A program made the position numbers and the translations under genes. A stretch of 64,000 bases of DNA from Gammaproteobacteria bacterium (GTDB lineage: Bacteria > Pseudomonadota > Gammaproteobacteria > Steroidobacterales > Foliamicaceae). The notes under the pieces were generated by a model. The model was not told the DNA's origin, made no database searches, and saw nothing but the letters and a program-made list of their open reading frames with translations. Shown here in pieces: positions 28,282 to 37,465 of this stretch (position 1 is its first letter; each line of letters begins with the position of its first letter). The stretch lies in the NCBI GenBank assembly GCA_009845905.1, contig VXYS01000006.1, positions 204,266 through 268,265 of the forward strand. Reading direction: 5' to 3'.

Positions 28282-29295
28282 ATGCCCTTTTCCATGCTCT
28301 CGCGTATCGCGCCGTCCGCCATCGTTCCGTTCGCCCTGGCCCTGACGCTGTTGCTGGCGCCCGCCGCAACTTTAGCCCAAACGTCCTTCAGTTCAACTGC
28401 GCCGTTGCCCGACTCCAGTCAGGCGGGCGTGGACACGGCCCTGCAGGACGCGCTCGCGCGATTGCTGGTGCGGATTACCGGGCGGCGGGGCGCAGCCGAA
28501 CTTGCCGGCCGCTTTCCGCCCGCCACGAGCATTGTGCGGCAGTTCCGCGTCATCAACGGGGGCAGTCTGGAGGCGGAGTTCGACGAGCCGCTGGTTCGCC
28601 GGGTCCTTGAGGAGGCCGGCGAGGGCATCTGGGAAGGCGGCAGGACCGGCCTTTACCTGTGGCTGGTCGTGAACGACGGAGAAAGGTGGCTGTTCCGGCC
28701 GGTGGGTTTCTCCGACACGCCGCAGCAGACCATGAACGTCCGCAACGTTTTCAGCGGTGCGCTGAGTCAGACTTTCGAGGAAGTTACGGCACTGCGGGGC
28801 ATCGAAATCGACTTCGCGCCCGCCCCGGACCGGCGGGCGGCCGGGCGATGCGTCGAGGAGCTGTGGATCGGCGATTTTGCCTGCCTTCCGGACGACGACG
28901 ATCGACTGATGGTCCTGGGAAGGGTGGCGGTTCCCGGAGCGCTTGAAGATATCGAGTGGCGCTTGCGCGAGGACGGATTCTGGCGAACGGTATGGACAAG
29001 CGACGCCACCGAAGCGGTCCACCGCGTGACGGACATGCTGGCCGCACGTTTCATGGCCAACCAGGGACCCGTGCGCTCGTACGTCCTGCAGGTGGCCCCG
29101 GTTCCGAACCTTCAGGCGTACGCAAGCCTTCAGGAGGGCCTGAACTCCCTGCAGGCGGTGCGGGAGTGGCAGGTGCAGGGCGTCGCGGGAGACGTGTTGA
29201 GGCTTCGAATTACCTCCCGAACAGCCGAATCACCGCTGCGCGAGGCCCTGGCTTCCCTGGGTGTGTCGTTTGAATTGACCAGGACGGGTTCATGA
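28282..29295 (+). CDS. DUF2066 domain-containing exported protein
   Basis: About 337 residues with a signal peptide (LALTLLLAPAATLAQT) followed by a DUF2066 body (LLVRITGRRG, WLVVNDGERWLF). The function is unknown; the family commonly sits between purM and hda in gammaproteobacteria. ATGs at 28282 and 28294 are both possible. TATAAT at 28278-28283 overlaps the first, so if it is the -10 box, translation must start at 28294. A much longer in-frame extension antisense to purM is not credible. Confidence 0.8.
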   Translation: MPFSMLSRIAPSAIVPFALALTLLLAPAATLAQTSFSSTAPLPDSSQAGVDTALQDALARLLVRITGRRGAAELAGRFPPATSIVRQFRVINGGSLEAEFDEPLVRRVLEEAGEGIWEGGRTGLYLWLVVNDGERWLFRPVGFSDTPQQTMNVRNVFSGALSQTFEEVTALRGIEIDFAPAPDRRAAGRCVEELWIGDFACLPDDDDRLMVLGRVAVPGALEDIEWRLREDGFWRTVWTSDATEAVHRVTDMLAARFMANQGPVRSYVLQVAPVPNLQAYASLQEGLNSLQAVREWQVQGVAGDVLRLRITSRTAESPLREALASLGVSFELTRTGS

Positions 29296-30581
29296 GCCTC
29301 AAGCGCCACGTTCCGAACCTGATTTGCGTGTTCCGGCTGTTGCTGGCGCCGGTCATCGTGACGGCCCTTGCCCGCGGCTCCTACGGTCAGGCGCTGCTGC
29401 TGCTGGCCGTCGCCGCCGTGTCCGACTGGCTGGACGGCTATCTGGCCAAGCGCTGGGGGCTGGACAGTTATATCGGTTCGATCCTGGATCCGATGGCGGA
29501 CAAGATTCTGATCGCCAGCGTTTACGTAACCCTCGCCGTGCTTTCGCATGTTCCGGTCTGGCTGGCGGTCGTGGTCATCGTGCGCGACCTCGTGATCACG
29601 GTCGGCTGGCAAACCTTCCGCGTAATGAGGGGCGAGCTGCGCCCGCGGCCGTCCCGGGTCAGCCGGCTGAACACATTCGTGCAGATCGCCCTGGGGGTGG
29701 CCGTGATAGCCACCCAGGCGTTCGGCGGGTTTATTCCGGCTGACTGGATTCAGATCGGGGGGGCGCTGGCGCTGTTGCTGGCCGTGTTGAGCGGCGTGGA
29801 TTACGTACTGAGCGGTTCGCGGCTGGCCGCGCAGCGCAAGCGGCAGGGCATCGGGCCCGCCGAGGGTGACAGGCATCAGTTGCAACTCGACGTGAGCCGC
29901 GAGGATCCTTGCGTCTTCGAGAACTTCTACAACGGCGCCAACGCGGACGTGGTGTCGGCGTTGCGAAGCCTTATCGACCGGGAAAGCGCCGCCCCGTTCT
30001 GGTTATGGGGCGCGCCCGCCACCGGAAAGACCCACCTGCTGCTGGCCACCGTCAGGGCGGCAACGGACGCAGGATTGACCTCGGCCTATCTGCCCGCGCA
30101 TGCCGGCGTCAAGCCGGATGCGCTGGATGCCCTGCGCAGGATCGACCTGCTGTGCATTGATGACGCCGAGCGGATTGCCGGTGCAACCGGGGTCGAGGAG
30201 GCGATGGGCGGCCTTTGCCGGGAACTCGAACGGCGCGGCTCCCGGCTGGTGCTGGCGGCGGCCAGCACACCGGCCGGGGCGGGATTCGAGCGTGACGACA
30301 TGCGCACCCGACTCGCTTCGGGACAAATCTGGAGGCTGCAACCGCTGACGGACGAGGAACGCCTGGAGGCCGTGCAGCTCAGGGTCCGCAGCCGCGGAAT
30401 CAAGCTGCCGGAGGCGACCGCGAGGTTCCTGATGCGGCGCGTGCGCCGTAATCCCAGCGACGTGTTCATTCTGGTGGACCAGCTCGCGGCTCTGGCGGCC
30501 AGCCGCAGCAAGCAACTGACCGTGCCGTTCGTGCGGCTGGCGCTGCGCGAGGGCATGCTGGAGGCCGGTGGCGGCCGTTAG
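29292..30581 (+). CDS. Fusion: CDP-alcohol phosphatidyltransferase - Hda-like DnaA regulator
   Basis: One 429-codon frame. Residues 1-185 form a multi-helix PgsA-like phosphatidyltransferase with DG-x2-AK-x8-G-x3-D-x3-D (48-70; Lys replaces the usual Arg). A basic linker (about 176-195) leads into a full Hda-like AAA+ domain: clamp-motif-like QLQLDV (196-201), Walker A GAPATGKT (240-247), Walker B LLCIDD (286-291), and arginine-finger region DMRTRLASGQIW (337-347). PgsA-type enzymes make phosphatidylglycerophosphate; Hda with the DNA clamp promotes DnaA-ATP hydrolysis. The start overlaps the DUF2066 stop (ATGA). An internal TTG at 29880 could also start free Hda. A sequencing or assembly frameshift at the junction cannot be excluded. 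Confidence 0.85.
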   Translation: MSLKRHVPNLICVFRLLLAPVIVTALARGSYGQALLLLAVAAVSDWLDGYLAKRWGLDSYIGSILDPMADKILIASVYVTLAVLSHVPVWLAVVVIVRDLVITVGWQTFRVMRGELRPRPSRVSRLNTFVQIALGVAVIATQAFGGFIPADWIQIGGALALLLAVLSGVDYVLSGSRLAAQRKRQGIGPAEGDRHQLQLDVSREDPCVFENFYNGANADVVSALRSLIDRESAAPFWLWGAPATGKTHLLLATVRAATDAGLTSAYLPAHAGVKPDALDALRRIDLLCIDDAERIAGATGVEEAMGGLCRELERRGSRLVLAAASTPAGAGFERDDMRTRLASGQIWRLQPLTDEERLEAVQLRVRSRGIKLPEATARFLMRRVRRNPSDVFILVDQLAALAASRSKQLTVPFVRLALREGMLEAGGGR

Positions 30582-30596
30582 CCGTTTGACGCGGCG

Positions 30597-33245
30597 CTAG
30601 CCGTCCTCAAGCTCTTTCTTCAGGGCGTCCAGCAGTTTCTCCCGGCGGTCGGCCGACAATGGCTTGCGTCCTGTATCGGCGAGATGAAACACATCCTCGG
30701 CGCGCTCGCCGATGGTCGCGATCTTGGCGGTGCGGACGGCGATTTCCTGCCGGGTCAGTATTCCGCCCACGAGTCCCAGCAGGCCCGGCCGGTCCGTGGT
30801 GACCAGCTCCATCACCGTGTGGCGCCCGCGGGGGTCAGCGCGGAAACTTACCTGAACGCCCACGTCGAAGGCCCGCAGCCGCCTCGGCAGTTTGCGGCTC
30901 GCAGGACGTGACGGCAGGTCGCCCCTGGCCAGCGCTTCACGCAAGGAATCGCAGATGACTTCGAGCTGGTCGGCATCCTGCAGTGCGGCGCCATCGCGCT
31001 GCACGACCAGGTATTGCGCAAGACTGCGCCGGCCCCCGGAGGGCAGGATCCGCGCATCCAGGATGTTCAGTCCCTTCGCGTCCAGCACCGAGCAGGTAAT
31101 GAAAAAGCGGCGTACCGCGGACGGACCGTGGACCAGTATCGCGGTGTTGCCGTCGGCCGTGTGGGTGCGCGAAGCGACCAGGAAACCGTCGGACGGGCCG
31201 TCGTTCAGCGCCGCCGTGTGCCAGACGATCTCGTCGTCGCGGAAAAGCCAGAAATAGTCCTCGGCAAAGCCGTTCCAGATGGCGCGAATCCGGTCTTCCT
31301 CAAGCCCGCGGCCGCGCAGCTCGGCCAACGCGGCCTGTTCGCGCTCCTTCAGCAGTTCCCCGGTCCCGCGGGGTTGCTCTATGTTCATTCGCAGCGCCCG
31401 CTCGGTCTGGCGGTAGAGGTCTTCGAAAGCGCGGGCCTTCCAGGCTGTCCACAGGCCGGGATTGGTTCCCCGCACGTCGGCCACGGTCAGCAGATAGAGG
31501 TGATCCAGGTGGACCTGGTCGCCCACCAGGCGGGCGAAATCGCGAATGACCGCGGGATCGTAGACGTCCTTTTTCTGGGCCGTTATCGACAGATCCAGAT
31601 GGTGCCGCACCAGCCACGCCGCCAGGGCCGACTCGCGGGGACTCAGTCCGTGGTCCGAGCAGAATTGCTCCGCGTCGCCGGCGCCCAGTTCCGAGTGGTC
31701 ACCGCCGCGGCCCTTGGCAATATCGTGGAACAGTCCGGCGATATAGAGCACGGCGGGATTTTCGATTCGCTCCATGATCTCCCGGAGCCGGGAATCCCTC
31801 GAACCCGTCTCTTGCTTGTCGGGCAGGCCGAAACGGCGAAGATTGCGGACCACGCGCAGGATGTGCACATCGACCGTGTAGCTGTGAAAGAGGTCGTACT
31901 GCATTCGGCCCGTGATCAGTCCGAACTGGGGAATGTAGGCGCCCAGTACCCCGTAGCGGTTCATCGCCTCGAGCTGGCTGGGCGCGGGTGCGGGGGCGGA
32001 CAGGATTTGCATGAAAGTTCGGCGGTTCTTCGGGTCGTTCCGGAACTCGCTGTCGATCCTGGGCGCGGCTTCCATCAGCCGCTCGACCAGGGGAGCGCCG
32101 AAGCCGCGGATTTCGGCATGCTTCTGCCGCAGCAGGAACGATTCCAGCACTGCCCGCGGCGAGTCCTCCAGCAGCTTGGGCCGCTTCGAGTCCAGGTAGC
32201 CGTTGCGCGTCAGGAACCGCGCGTTGATGCGCCGTTCCGCGGATCGCGTGCGGCCGATGACGGCGCCAAGCCGCTGCAGAACGACTTCATTGAACAGCGA
32301 AACTCTGCGGGTGGTCCGGTAGTAGCGCTGCATGAACTGCTCTACCGCGCGATTGCCGGTCTGGTCGTGATAGCCGAAGTTGCCGGCGAGCTGTTTCTGG
32401 TGCTCGAACAGCAGCCGGTCCTCCATGCGCCCGCTGGTCAGGTGCAAGGCGAAGCGTACCTGCGACAGGAAATCGCGCGCCCGGCGCAGTCCGACCAGCT
32501 GCTCGGCGGAGATCAGCCCCCGTTCGACCAGCGATTCCAGCGCCGTCGATCCGAACCGGCGCTTGAGAATCCATTGCACCGTGTGCAGGTCGCGCAATCC
32601 GCCCGGTCCGTTCTTGACGTCCGGTTCGAGATTGGAAGCCGTGTCGCCGTACTCGGCGTTGCGCTGCTCCTGCTCCCTGACCTTGGCACGGTAGAACTGC
32701 GTGGAAGACCAGACGCTGCGCGCGTTGATCGCCTTGCCGAGTTGCCCGAAGAGCCGGCCGGAGCCAGCCAGCAGGCGCGCTTCCAGCAGCGCCGTCATGA
32801 TGGTGACGTCGGCGCGAGCCTGGTCGCGCGATTCCGCCACGGTGCGGGTGCCGTGACCGGGCTTGAGACCGACGTCCCAGAGAAAAGCCAGGAATGCGCC
32901 GACTTCGTTCCTGGCGCTGCGCGAGTAACCCTGCGGCATCAGCACCAGCACGTCGACGTCCGACGCGGGGTACATTTCCTCGCGGCCGTAGCCTCCCACC
33001 GCCAGCAGGGCGGCGCCGCCCAGCGCCGGGCCGGCGTGCATTCGCCAGACCTCGCAGAGCAGCTCGTCGAGTTGCCGGGCGCGCTGCTTCAGCAGTTCGG
33101 GCGTGCACTTCCGGCTGCGCAGGAACTCGCCGCGAACGTGCTCCTCGTGCTCGCGGATTCGCGCTCGGCAGGCGTCAAGCCGCCGTTCCCGCGAATCCGC
33201 CGACGGCGCCGCCGTTGCCGGCGCAACGGTCTGCTCAGGGCTCAA
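30597..33245 (-). CDS. glnD: [Protein-PII] uridylyltransferase/uridylyl-removing enzyme
   Basis: About 882 residues: nucleotidyltransferase motif GGYGREEMYPASDVDVLVL, a PII-UTase helical domain, an HD hydrolase motif (LFHDIAKGRGGDHSELGA) and two C-terminal ACT domains (TDRPGLLGLVGGI is the second). It uridylylates PII when nitrogen is short and removes UMP when glutamine is high. I prefer the TTG at 33245 because GGAGAAGG lies five bases upstream; the in-frame TTG at 33260 is the longer option. It overlaps the end of map slightly. The map-glnD order opposite rpsB is conserved in proteobacteria. Confidence 0.94.
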   Translation of the reverse strand: MSPEQTVAPATAAPSADSRERRLDACRARIREHEEHVRGEFLRSRKCTPELLKQRARQLDELLCEVWRMHAGPALGGAALLAVGGYGREEMYPASDVDVLVLMPQGYSRSARNEVGAFLAFLWDVGLKPGHGTRTVAESRDQARADVTIMTALLEARLLAGSGRLFGQLGKAINARSVWSSTQFYRAKVREQEQRNAEYGDTASNLEPDVKNGPGGLRDLHTVQWILKRRFGSTALESLVERGLISAEQLVGLRRARDFLSQVRFALHLTSGRMEDRLLFEHQKQLAGNFGYHDQTGNRAVEQFMQRYYRTTRRVSLFNEVVLQRLGAVIGRTRSAERRINARFLTRNGYLDSKRPKLLEDSPRAVLESFLLRQKHAEIRGFGAPLVERLMEAAPRIDSEFRNDPKNRRTFMQILSAPAPAPSQLEAMNRYGVLGAYIPQFGLITGRMQYDLFHSYTVDVHILRVVRNLRRFGLPDKQETGSRDSRLREIMERIENPAVLYIAGLFHDIAKGRGGDHSELGAGDAEQFCSDHGLSPRESALAAWLVRHHLDLSITAQKKDVYDPAVIRDFARLVGDQVHLDHLYLLTVADVRGTNPGLWTAWKARAFEDLYRQTERALRMNIEQPRGTGELLKEREQAALAELRGRGLEEDRIRAIWNGFAEDYFWLFRDDEIVWHTAALNDGPSDGFLVASRTHTADGNTAILVHGPSAVRRFFITCSVLDAKGLNILDARILPSGGRRSLAQYLVVQRDGAALQDADQLEVICDSLREALARGDLPSRPASRKLPRRLRAFDVGVQVSFRADPRGRHTVMELVTTDRPGLLGLVGGILTRQEIAVRTAKIATIGERAEDVFHLADTGRKPLSADRREKLLDALKKELEDG

Positions 33246-34005
33246 TCGGACCTTCTCCAAGCGTCAGGACTTCGTAACCGTTCGCGGTAACCAGAACGGT
33301 GTGCTCCCACTGCGCCGAGAGCTTGCGGTCGCGGGTCACGACCGTCCAGCCGTCCGGCAGCAATCGCGTTTCGGGACGCCCCTCGTTGAGCATCGGCTCC
33401 ACCGTGATCGTCATGCCTTCTCGCAGGACCATTCCCGTGCCCGGCTCCCCGTAGTGCAGGACGTTGGGCGGCTCGTGAAATATGCGCCCGATGCCGTGGC
33501 CGCAGTATTCCCGCACCACGCTGAGGGCCTGGCTTTCGGCCACCGTCTGGATCGCGTGGCCGATGTCGCCCAGCTGCTTGCCGGGAGCGATCTCGCGTAT
33601 GCCGGCCCACATGGCGTCGAAGGTGATCCGCGCCAGGCGCCGCGCCTTGATGCCCGGCCGGCCCACATGAAATATTCGGCTGGTGTCGCCGTGAAAACCG
33701 TTCTTGATTACCGTGATGTCGATGTTGAGCATATCGCCGTCGCGCAGCTTGCGTTTGCCGGGTATTCCGTGGCAGACCACCTGGTTCAGGGACGTGCAGA
33801 TCGAACGGGGAAAACCGCGGTAATTGAGCGGCGCCGGAATGGCCTGCTGCTCCCCGGTGATGTATTCGTGGCAGAGCCGGTCCAGGTCCCCGGTGGTCAC
33901 GCCCGGGCGCACGTGGGGCCCGATCATGTCCAGAACTTCGGCCGCCAGTCGGCCCGCAACGCGCATGCGTTGCTGCTCCTCGCTGGACTTGATGCTGACT
34001 TGCAT
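33235..34005 (-). CDS. map: Type I methionine aminopeptidase
   Basis: 256 residues from the ATG at 34005 (MQVSIKSSEEQQRMR); a longer frame adds 20 unconserved residues. Metal ligands are placed as expected: NIDITVIKNGFHGDTSR (two Asp), GHGIGRIFHEPP (His), TVEPM (Glu) and QWEHTVLVT (Glu). It removes the initiator Met from new proteins. It is divergent from rpsB and followed by glnD with overlap. Confidence 0.95.
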   Translation of the reverse strand: MQVSIKSSEEQQRMRVAGRLAAEVLDMIGPHVRPGVTTGDLDRLCHEYITGEQQAIPAPLNYRGFPRSICTSLNQVVCHGIPGKRKLRDGDMLNIDITVIKNGFHGDTSRIFHVGRPGIKARRLARITFDAMWAGIREIAPGKQLGDIGHAIQTVAESQALSVVREYCGHGIGRIFHEPPNVLHYGEPGTGMVLREGMTITVEPMLNEGRPETRLLPDGWTVVTRDRKLSAQWEHTVLVTANGYEVLTLGEGPIEP

Positions 34006-34080
34006 AGTGTCGAAATGACTGAAGGCTGGCGCCGGCGCCAATGGTAGCGCGCATTTCGGCCGCACGGGAAAGCCTGTTGA

Positions 34081-34186
34081 TATAAAATTGCCCGCTCGCT
34101 CCGGCAGGCGGACACCGGGTGGCGGCAGGTCCTTGCCGCCGGGATTCGGCCTTCCGGGGCTTCTTGATACTCACGGGAGCAAGCTA
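34081..34186 (+). promoter_or_regulatory. rpsB 5' leader with hairpin (possible S2 autoregulatory element)
   Basis: A -10-like TATAAA (34081-34086) is followed by a GC-rich leader of about 95 bases. Within it GGCGGCA (34121-34127) and TGCCGCC (34134-34140) form a perfect 7-bp stem. S2 is known to repress its own rpsB-tsf mRNA in gammaproteobacteria; whether this leader matches that element needs a covariance-model test. No good -35 box is seen. Confidence 0.35.
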
Positions 34187-35209
34187 TTGGCTGAAATCAG
34201 CGTGCGTGAAATGCTGGATGCGGGCGTGCACTTCGGGCACCGGGCAAGACACTGGAACCCGAAAATGGCGCCTTTCATATATGGCGAACGCAACCAGCTT
34301 CACATCATCGATCTGGAGCAGACGGTACCGCTCTACAAGAAGACCTGTGAGTTCGTGCGGTCGGTGGCGGCGCAGCGCGGCACCGTGCTTTTTGTCGGTA
34401 CCAAGCGCGCCGCGCAGCATGCGATCCGCAACGAGGCCACGCGCTGCGGTATGCCGTACGTCAGTCATCGCTGGCTGGGCGGCACCCTGACCAATCTCAA
34501 GACCATCAAGAAATCCATAGCCCGCCTGGAAGAGCTCGAGGCGCTGGACGAAGAGACCCTGCGCGAGCGGTTCACCAAGAAGGAAGGCCTGGGAGTCAAG
34601 CGCGAACTGGCAAAGCTGAAGCGTTCGCTGGGCGGGATCCGCTCGATGGACTCGCTTCCGGATGCGGTCTTCATCATCGACCTGGAGCACGAGCGAATCG
34701 CCCTGAACGAAGCCAGGAAGCTGGGTATCCCGGTGGCGGCGGTGGTCGATACCAACTGCTCGCCGCAGGACGTGGATTACATGATCCCCGGCAACGACGA
34801 CGCCATCCGCGCCGCCGAACTCTATGCGCGTGGAATCGCGGACGCAATTCTCAAGGGGCGCGAGGAAATGCCGGAAATCTCGCTGGGCGACGACGAGTTC
34901 GTGGAGCTCGACGAGTCCGGCAAGCCCATTGCGCGCAGCGGGCGCCCGCGATCGAGAGCCAAGACCCCGGCGCGGCTGCGCGGCGTGTCACGGCGCATGC
35001 CGAGACGCACTGCGGCGGTTGCCCGGGAGCGGGAGGACAGGGATGCGAAGCCCGCTGAAGCCACGGCCACGGCGGCGCCCAAGGCGCCTTCCCAGGAGAG
35101 CGCTGCGGCGCCTGCACCGGCGCCCGCCCCGGAGAGCGCTGCGGCGCCTGCGCCTGCACCGGCGCCTGTCGCGGAGGAAGCAGCGGCGCCCGCCGAAGGG
35201 GAGGGCTAG
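34187..35209 (+). CDS. rpsB: 30S ribosomal protein S2 with long C-terminal extension
   Basis: 340 residues. The S2 core starts [17 protein letters not shown] and includes [16 protein letters not shown] and [14 protein letters not shown] [11 protein letters not shown]. The TTG at 34187 gives the normal S2 N-terminus and has GGGAG seven to eight bases upstream. After the core (about residue 230), some 100 extra residues follow: a basic Arg-rich part, then Ala/Pro/Glu-rich repeats ([12 protein letters not shown] twice). E. coli S2 has 241 residues, so this tail is unusual. It is cotranscribed with tsf. Confidence 0.95.
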   Translation: MAEISVREMLDAGVHFGHRARHWNPKMAPFIYGERNQLHIIDLEQTVPLYKKTCEFVRSVAAQRGTVLFVGTKRAAQHAIRNEATRCGMPYVSHRWLGGTLTNLKTIKKSIARLEELEALDEETLRERFTKKEGLGVKRELAKLKRSLGGIRSMDSLPDAVFIIDLEHERIALNEARKLGIPVAAVVDTNCSPQDVDYMIPGNDDAIRAAELYARGIADAILKGREEMPEISLGDDEFVELDESGKPIARSGRPRSRAKTPARLRGVSRRMPRRTAAVAREREDRDAKPAEATATAAPKAPSQESAAAPAPAPAPESAAAPAPAPAPVAEEAAAPAEGEG

Positions 35210-35212
35210 CCA

Positions 35213-36085
35213 ATGGCGATCACTGCGGCCGAGGTGAAGGCCCTGCGTGAATCGACGGGCGCGGGCATGATGGATTGCAAGCGCGCGCTGACCGAAACCA
35301 ACGGCGACGCCGAGGCTGCCCGCAATCTGTTGCGCAAGAAGGGCGCGGCGGCGGCGGAAAAGAAGGCCTCGCGGGCGGCGGCGGAGGGCGCGATAGCGGT
35401 AGCCGAGAGTTCCGGGGCGATCGCCGTCGCTGAGGTGAACTGCGAGACCGATTTCGTGGCCCGGCGCGAGGACTTCCGCAAGTACGCCGCGTCGGTGGCG
35501 CAAACCGCAGTCGAACAGGCGCCCGCAAGCCTCGAGGATTTGCTGGCGCTGGAAGTGGACGGCCAGTCGCTGGAACAGTCCCGTCAGGATGCGGTAGCGA
35601 GGATCGGCGAAAACATTTCGGTGCGCCGTTTCGAGCGTATCCAGGCGCAGGGCGAGGCGTCCGTGTACGTGCACAACAACCGTATCGGCGTGGTCGTGGA
35701 CCTTGAGGGCGGCGACGCGGAACTGGGCAAGAACATCGCCATGCATGTGGCAGCGATGCGGCCGCAGCACGTTTCCCCGGACGACGTGCCCGCCGATATC
35801 GTCGAGCGGGAACGCACGTTCCTGAGCGACCAGGCCGCCGAATCCGGCAAGCCCCCGGAAATCTTGGCGCGCATGGTGGAGGGACGTTTGCGGAAGTTCC
35901 TCGACGGAATCTGCCTGACCGGGCAGATCTACGTGCGTGACAGCAAGCTGACCGTCGGCAAGTTGCTGGCGTCGCGAAAGGCCCGCGTGCACGCGTTCGT
36001 GCGGTTCGAGGTGGGCGAGGGCATCGAACGCCCGACCAGCGATCTGGCCGAAGAGGTCGAGGCCCAGCTTCGCGAGCACAGGTAA
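35213..36085 (+). CDS. tsf: Elongation factor Ts
   Basis: 290 residues with the EF-Ts signatures LRESTGAGMMDCKRAL at the N-terminus and VNCETDFVARREDF (about 74-87), then the core subdomains. It exchanges GDP for GTP on EF-Tu. It begins three bases after rpsB, the universal rpsB-tsf pair. Confidence 0.97.
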   Translation: MAITAAEVKALRESTGAGMMDCKRALTETNGDAEAARNLLRKKGAAAAEKKASRAAAEGAIAVAESSGAIAVAEVNCETDFVARREDFRKYAASVAQTAVEQAPASLEDLLALEVDGQSLEQSRQDAVARIGENISVRRFERIQAQGEASVYVHNNRIGVVVDLEGGDAELGKNIAMHVAAMRPQHVSPDDVPADIVERERTFLSDQAAESGKPPEILARMVEGRLRKFLDGICLTGQIYVRDSKLTVGKLLASRKARVHAFVRFEVGEGIERPTSDLAEEVEAQLREHR

Positions 36086-36091
36086 TCCGGC

Positions 36092-36820
36092 GTGGGGTCC
36101 CCGCTGCGCCGTATTTTGCTGAAGCTGAGCGGGGAGGCCCTGATGGGCCGGGAGACGCACGGGATCGACATGTCGATGCTCGGGCGGATTGCCGGAGAGG
36201 TCAAGGAACTGTCCGACCTGGGCGTTCAGACCGCCGTCGTGGTGGGCGGGGGCAATATCTTTCGCGGCGAGGGCCTGGCGCGCGCGGGCATGGATCGCGT
36301 CACCGCCGATCACATGGGAATGCTGGCCACGGTCATCAACGCCCTGGCGCTTCAGGATGCGCTGGAGCGCCTGGGGTCGGGCGTGCGGGTCATGTCTTCG
36401 ATGGCCGTGCGTGCGGTTTGCGAGGACTACATACGGCGGCGCGCGCTCCGTCACCTGGAAAAGGGCAGGGTATGCATTTTCGCGGCGGGGACCGGCAATC
36501 CCTATCTCTCGACCGACACGGCCGCCAGCTTGCGGGCGGTGGAGATCTCCGCCGACCTGCTCATCAAGGGCACCAAGGTGGACGGCGTGTACTCGGCCGA
36601 TCCGAACCTTGAGCCGAACGCCAAGCGTTACGAACGAATCTCGCACGATCAGTTGATCGGGGCCCGCCTGGGCGTCATGGACTCCACGGCGGCCGTCATG
36701 TGCCGGGACAACAACCTGCCGATTCGCGTATATGATGTCGCCTCGCCCGGCGACCTGTTGCGTATTGTGAAGGGCGAGGATGTCGGGACGCTGGTAACCA
36801 GCGCCGCCGACCAGGGCTGA
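36092..36820 (+). CDS. pyrH: UMP kinase
   Basis: 242 residues with [38 protein letters not shown] and [13 protein letters not shown]. It phosphorylates UMP to UDP and is allosterically regulated. The GTG start lies six bases after the tsf stop (gap 36086-36091). The order tsf-pyrH-frr is conserved in bacteria. Confidence 0.97.
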   Translation: MGSPLRRILLKLSGEALMGRETHGIDMSMLGRIAGEVKELSDLGVQTAVVVGGGNIFRGEGLARAGMDRVTADHMGMLATVINALALQDALERLGSGVRVMSSMAVRAVCEDYIRRRALRHLEKGRVCIFAAGTGNPYLSTDTAASLRAVEISADLLIKGTKVDGVYSADPNLEPNAKRYERISHDQLIGARLGVMDSTAAVMCRDNNLPIRVYDVASPGDLLRIVKGEDVGTLVTSAADQG

Positions 36821-36890
36821 CGGACCCCGGCGACGGCTGACCCTGACGGGCGCCGGGAGCGGCGCGTCCGCGGAGGCAAAAGGGGGGCAA

Positions 36891-37448
36891 ATGATCGACG
36901 AGCTTCAGGAAGACGCAATCGAACGCATGGACAAGAGCGTGGCGGCCCTGCGGTCGAATCTGTCCCGCCTGCGGACCGGCCGGGCGCACGCCGGTCTGAT
37001 CGATCACCTGACGGCGCCCTACTACGGCGCGGACACGCCCCTGCGCCAGGTCGCCAGCATCACCGTGGAGGACGCCCGTACGCTTGCCGTTTCGCCGTGG
37101 GAGGCCAACATGGTGCAGCCGATCGAAAAGGCCATCCGGGAGTCGGGATTGGGTTTCAATCCGGTCACGGCGGGCACGGTAATCCGCGTGCCGATACCGG
37201 AGCTGACCGAGGAACGCCGCCGCGAACTGGTAAGGGTCGCGCGCCACGAGGCGGAGATGGGCCGGGTGGCGGTGCGCAATATCCGGCGCGACGTGCTGGC
37301 CGACATCAGGCAGCTCGTCAAGGAAAAGATGGCCTCCGAGGACGAGGAGCGGCGGTCGGCGGACGAGGTGCAGAAGATCACCGACGCGCATGTTGCGCAG
37401 ATGGATGCCATGCTGGAGGAAAAGGAAAAGGAAATCATGTCGATTTAG
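36891..37448 (+). CDS. frr: Ribosome recycling factor
   Basis: 185 residues with a three-helix-bundle pattern: MDKSVAALRSNLSRLRTGRA, then the hinge domain (PLRQVASITVEDARTLAV) and VRNIRRDVLADIRQLVKEK. It splits post-termination ribosomes with EF-G. AAAGGGGGG four bases upstream is a strong SD. Its stop TAG shares a base with a possible GTG start of uppS. Confidence 0.97.
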   Translation: MIDELQEDAIERMDKSVAALRSNLSRLRTGRAHAGLIDHLTAPYYGADTPLRQVASITVEDARTLAVSPWEANMVQPIEKAIRESGLGFNPVTAGTVIRVPIPELTEERRRELVRVARHEAEMGRVAVRNIRRDVLADIRQLVKEKMASEDEERRSADEVQKITDAHVAQMDAMLEEKEKEIMSI

Positions 37449-37465
37449 TGTCGTGTCCGCAGGAC

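Noticed and set aside
31014..33290. 758-codon plus-strand ORF
   Set aside because: It is antisense to glnD, whose domains and motifs are clear; the ORF shows no family and arises from high GC.
35080..35200. CRISPR or tandem-repeat array
   Set aside because: The repeated bases encode Ala/Pro-rich blocks in frame with rpsB; no spacers of regular length.
37097..37465. Long N-terminal extension of uppS through frr
   Set aside because: It reads frr in another frame; UppS homology begins after 37466.
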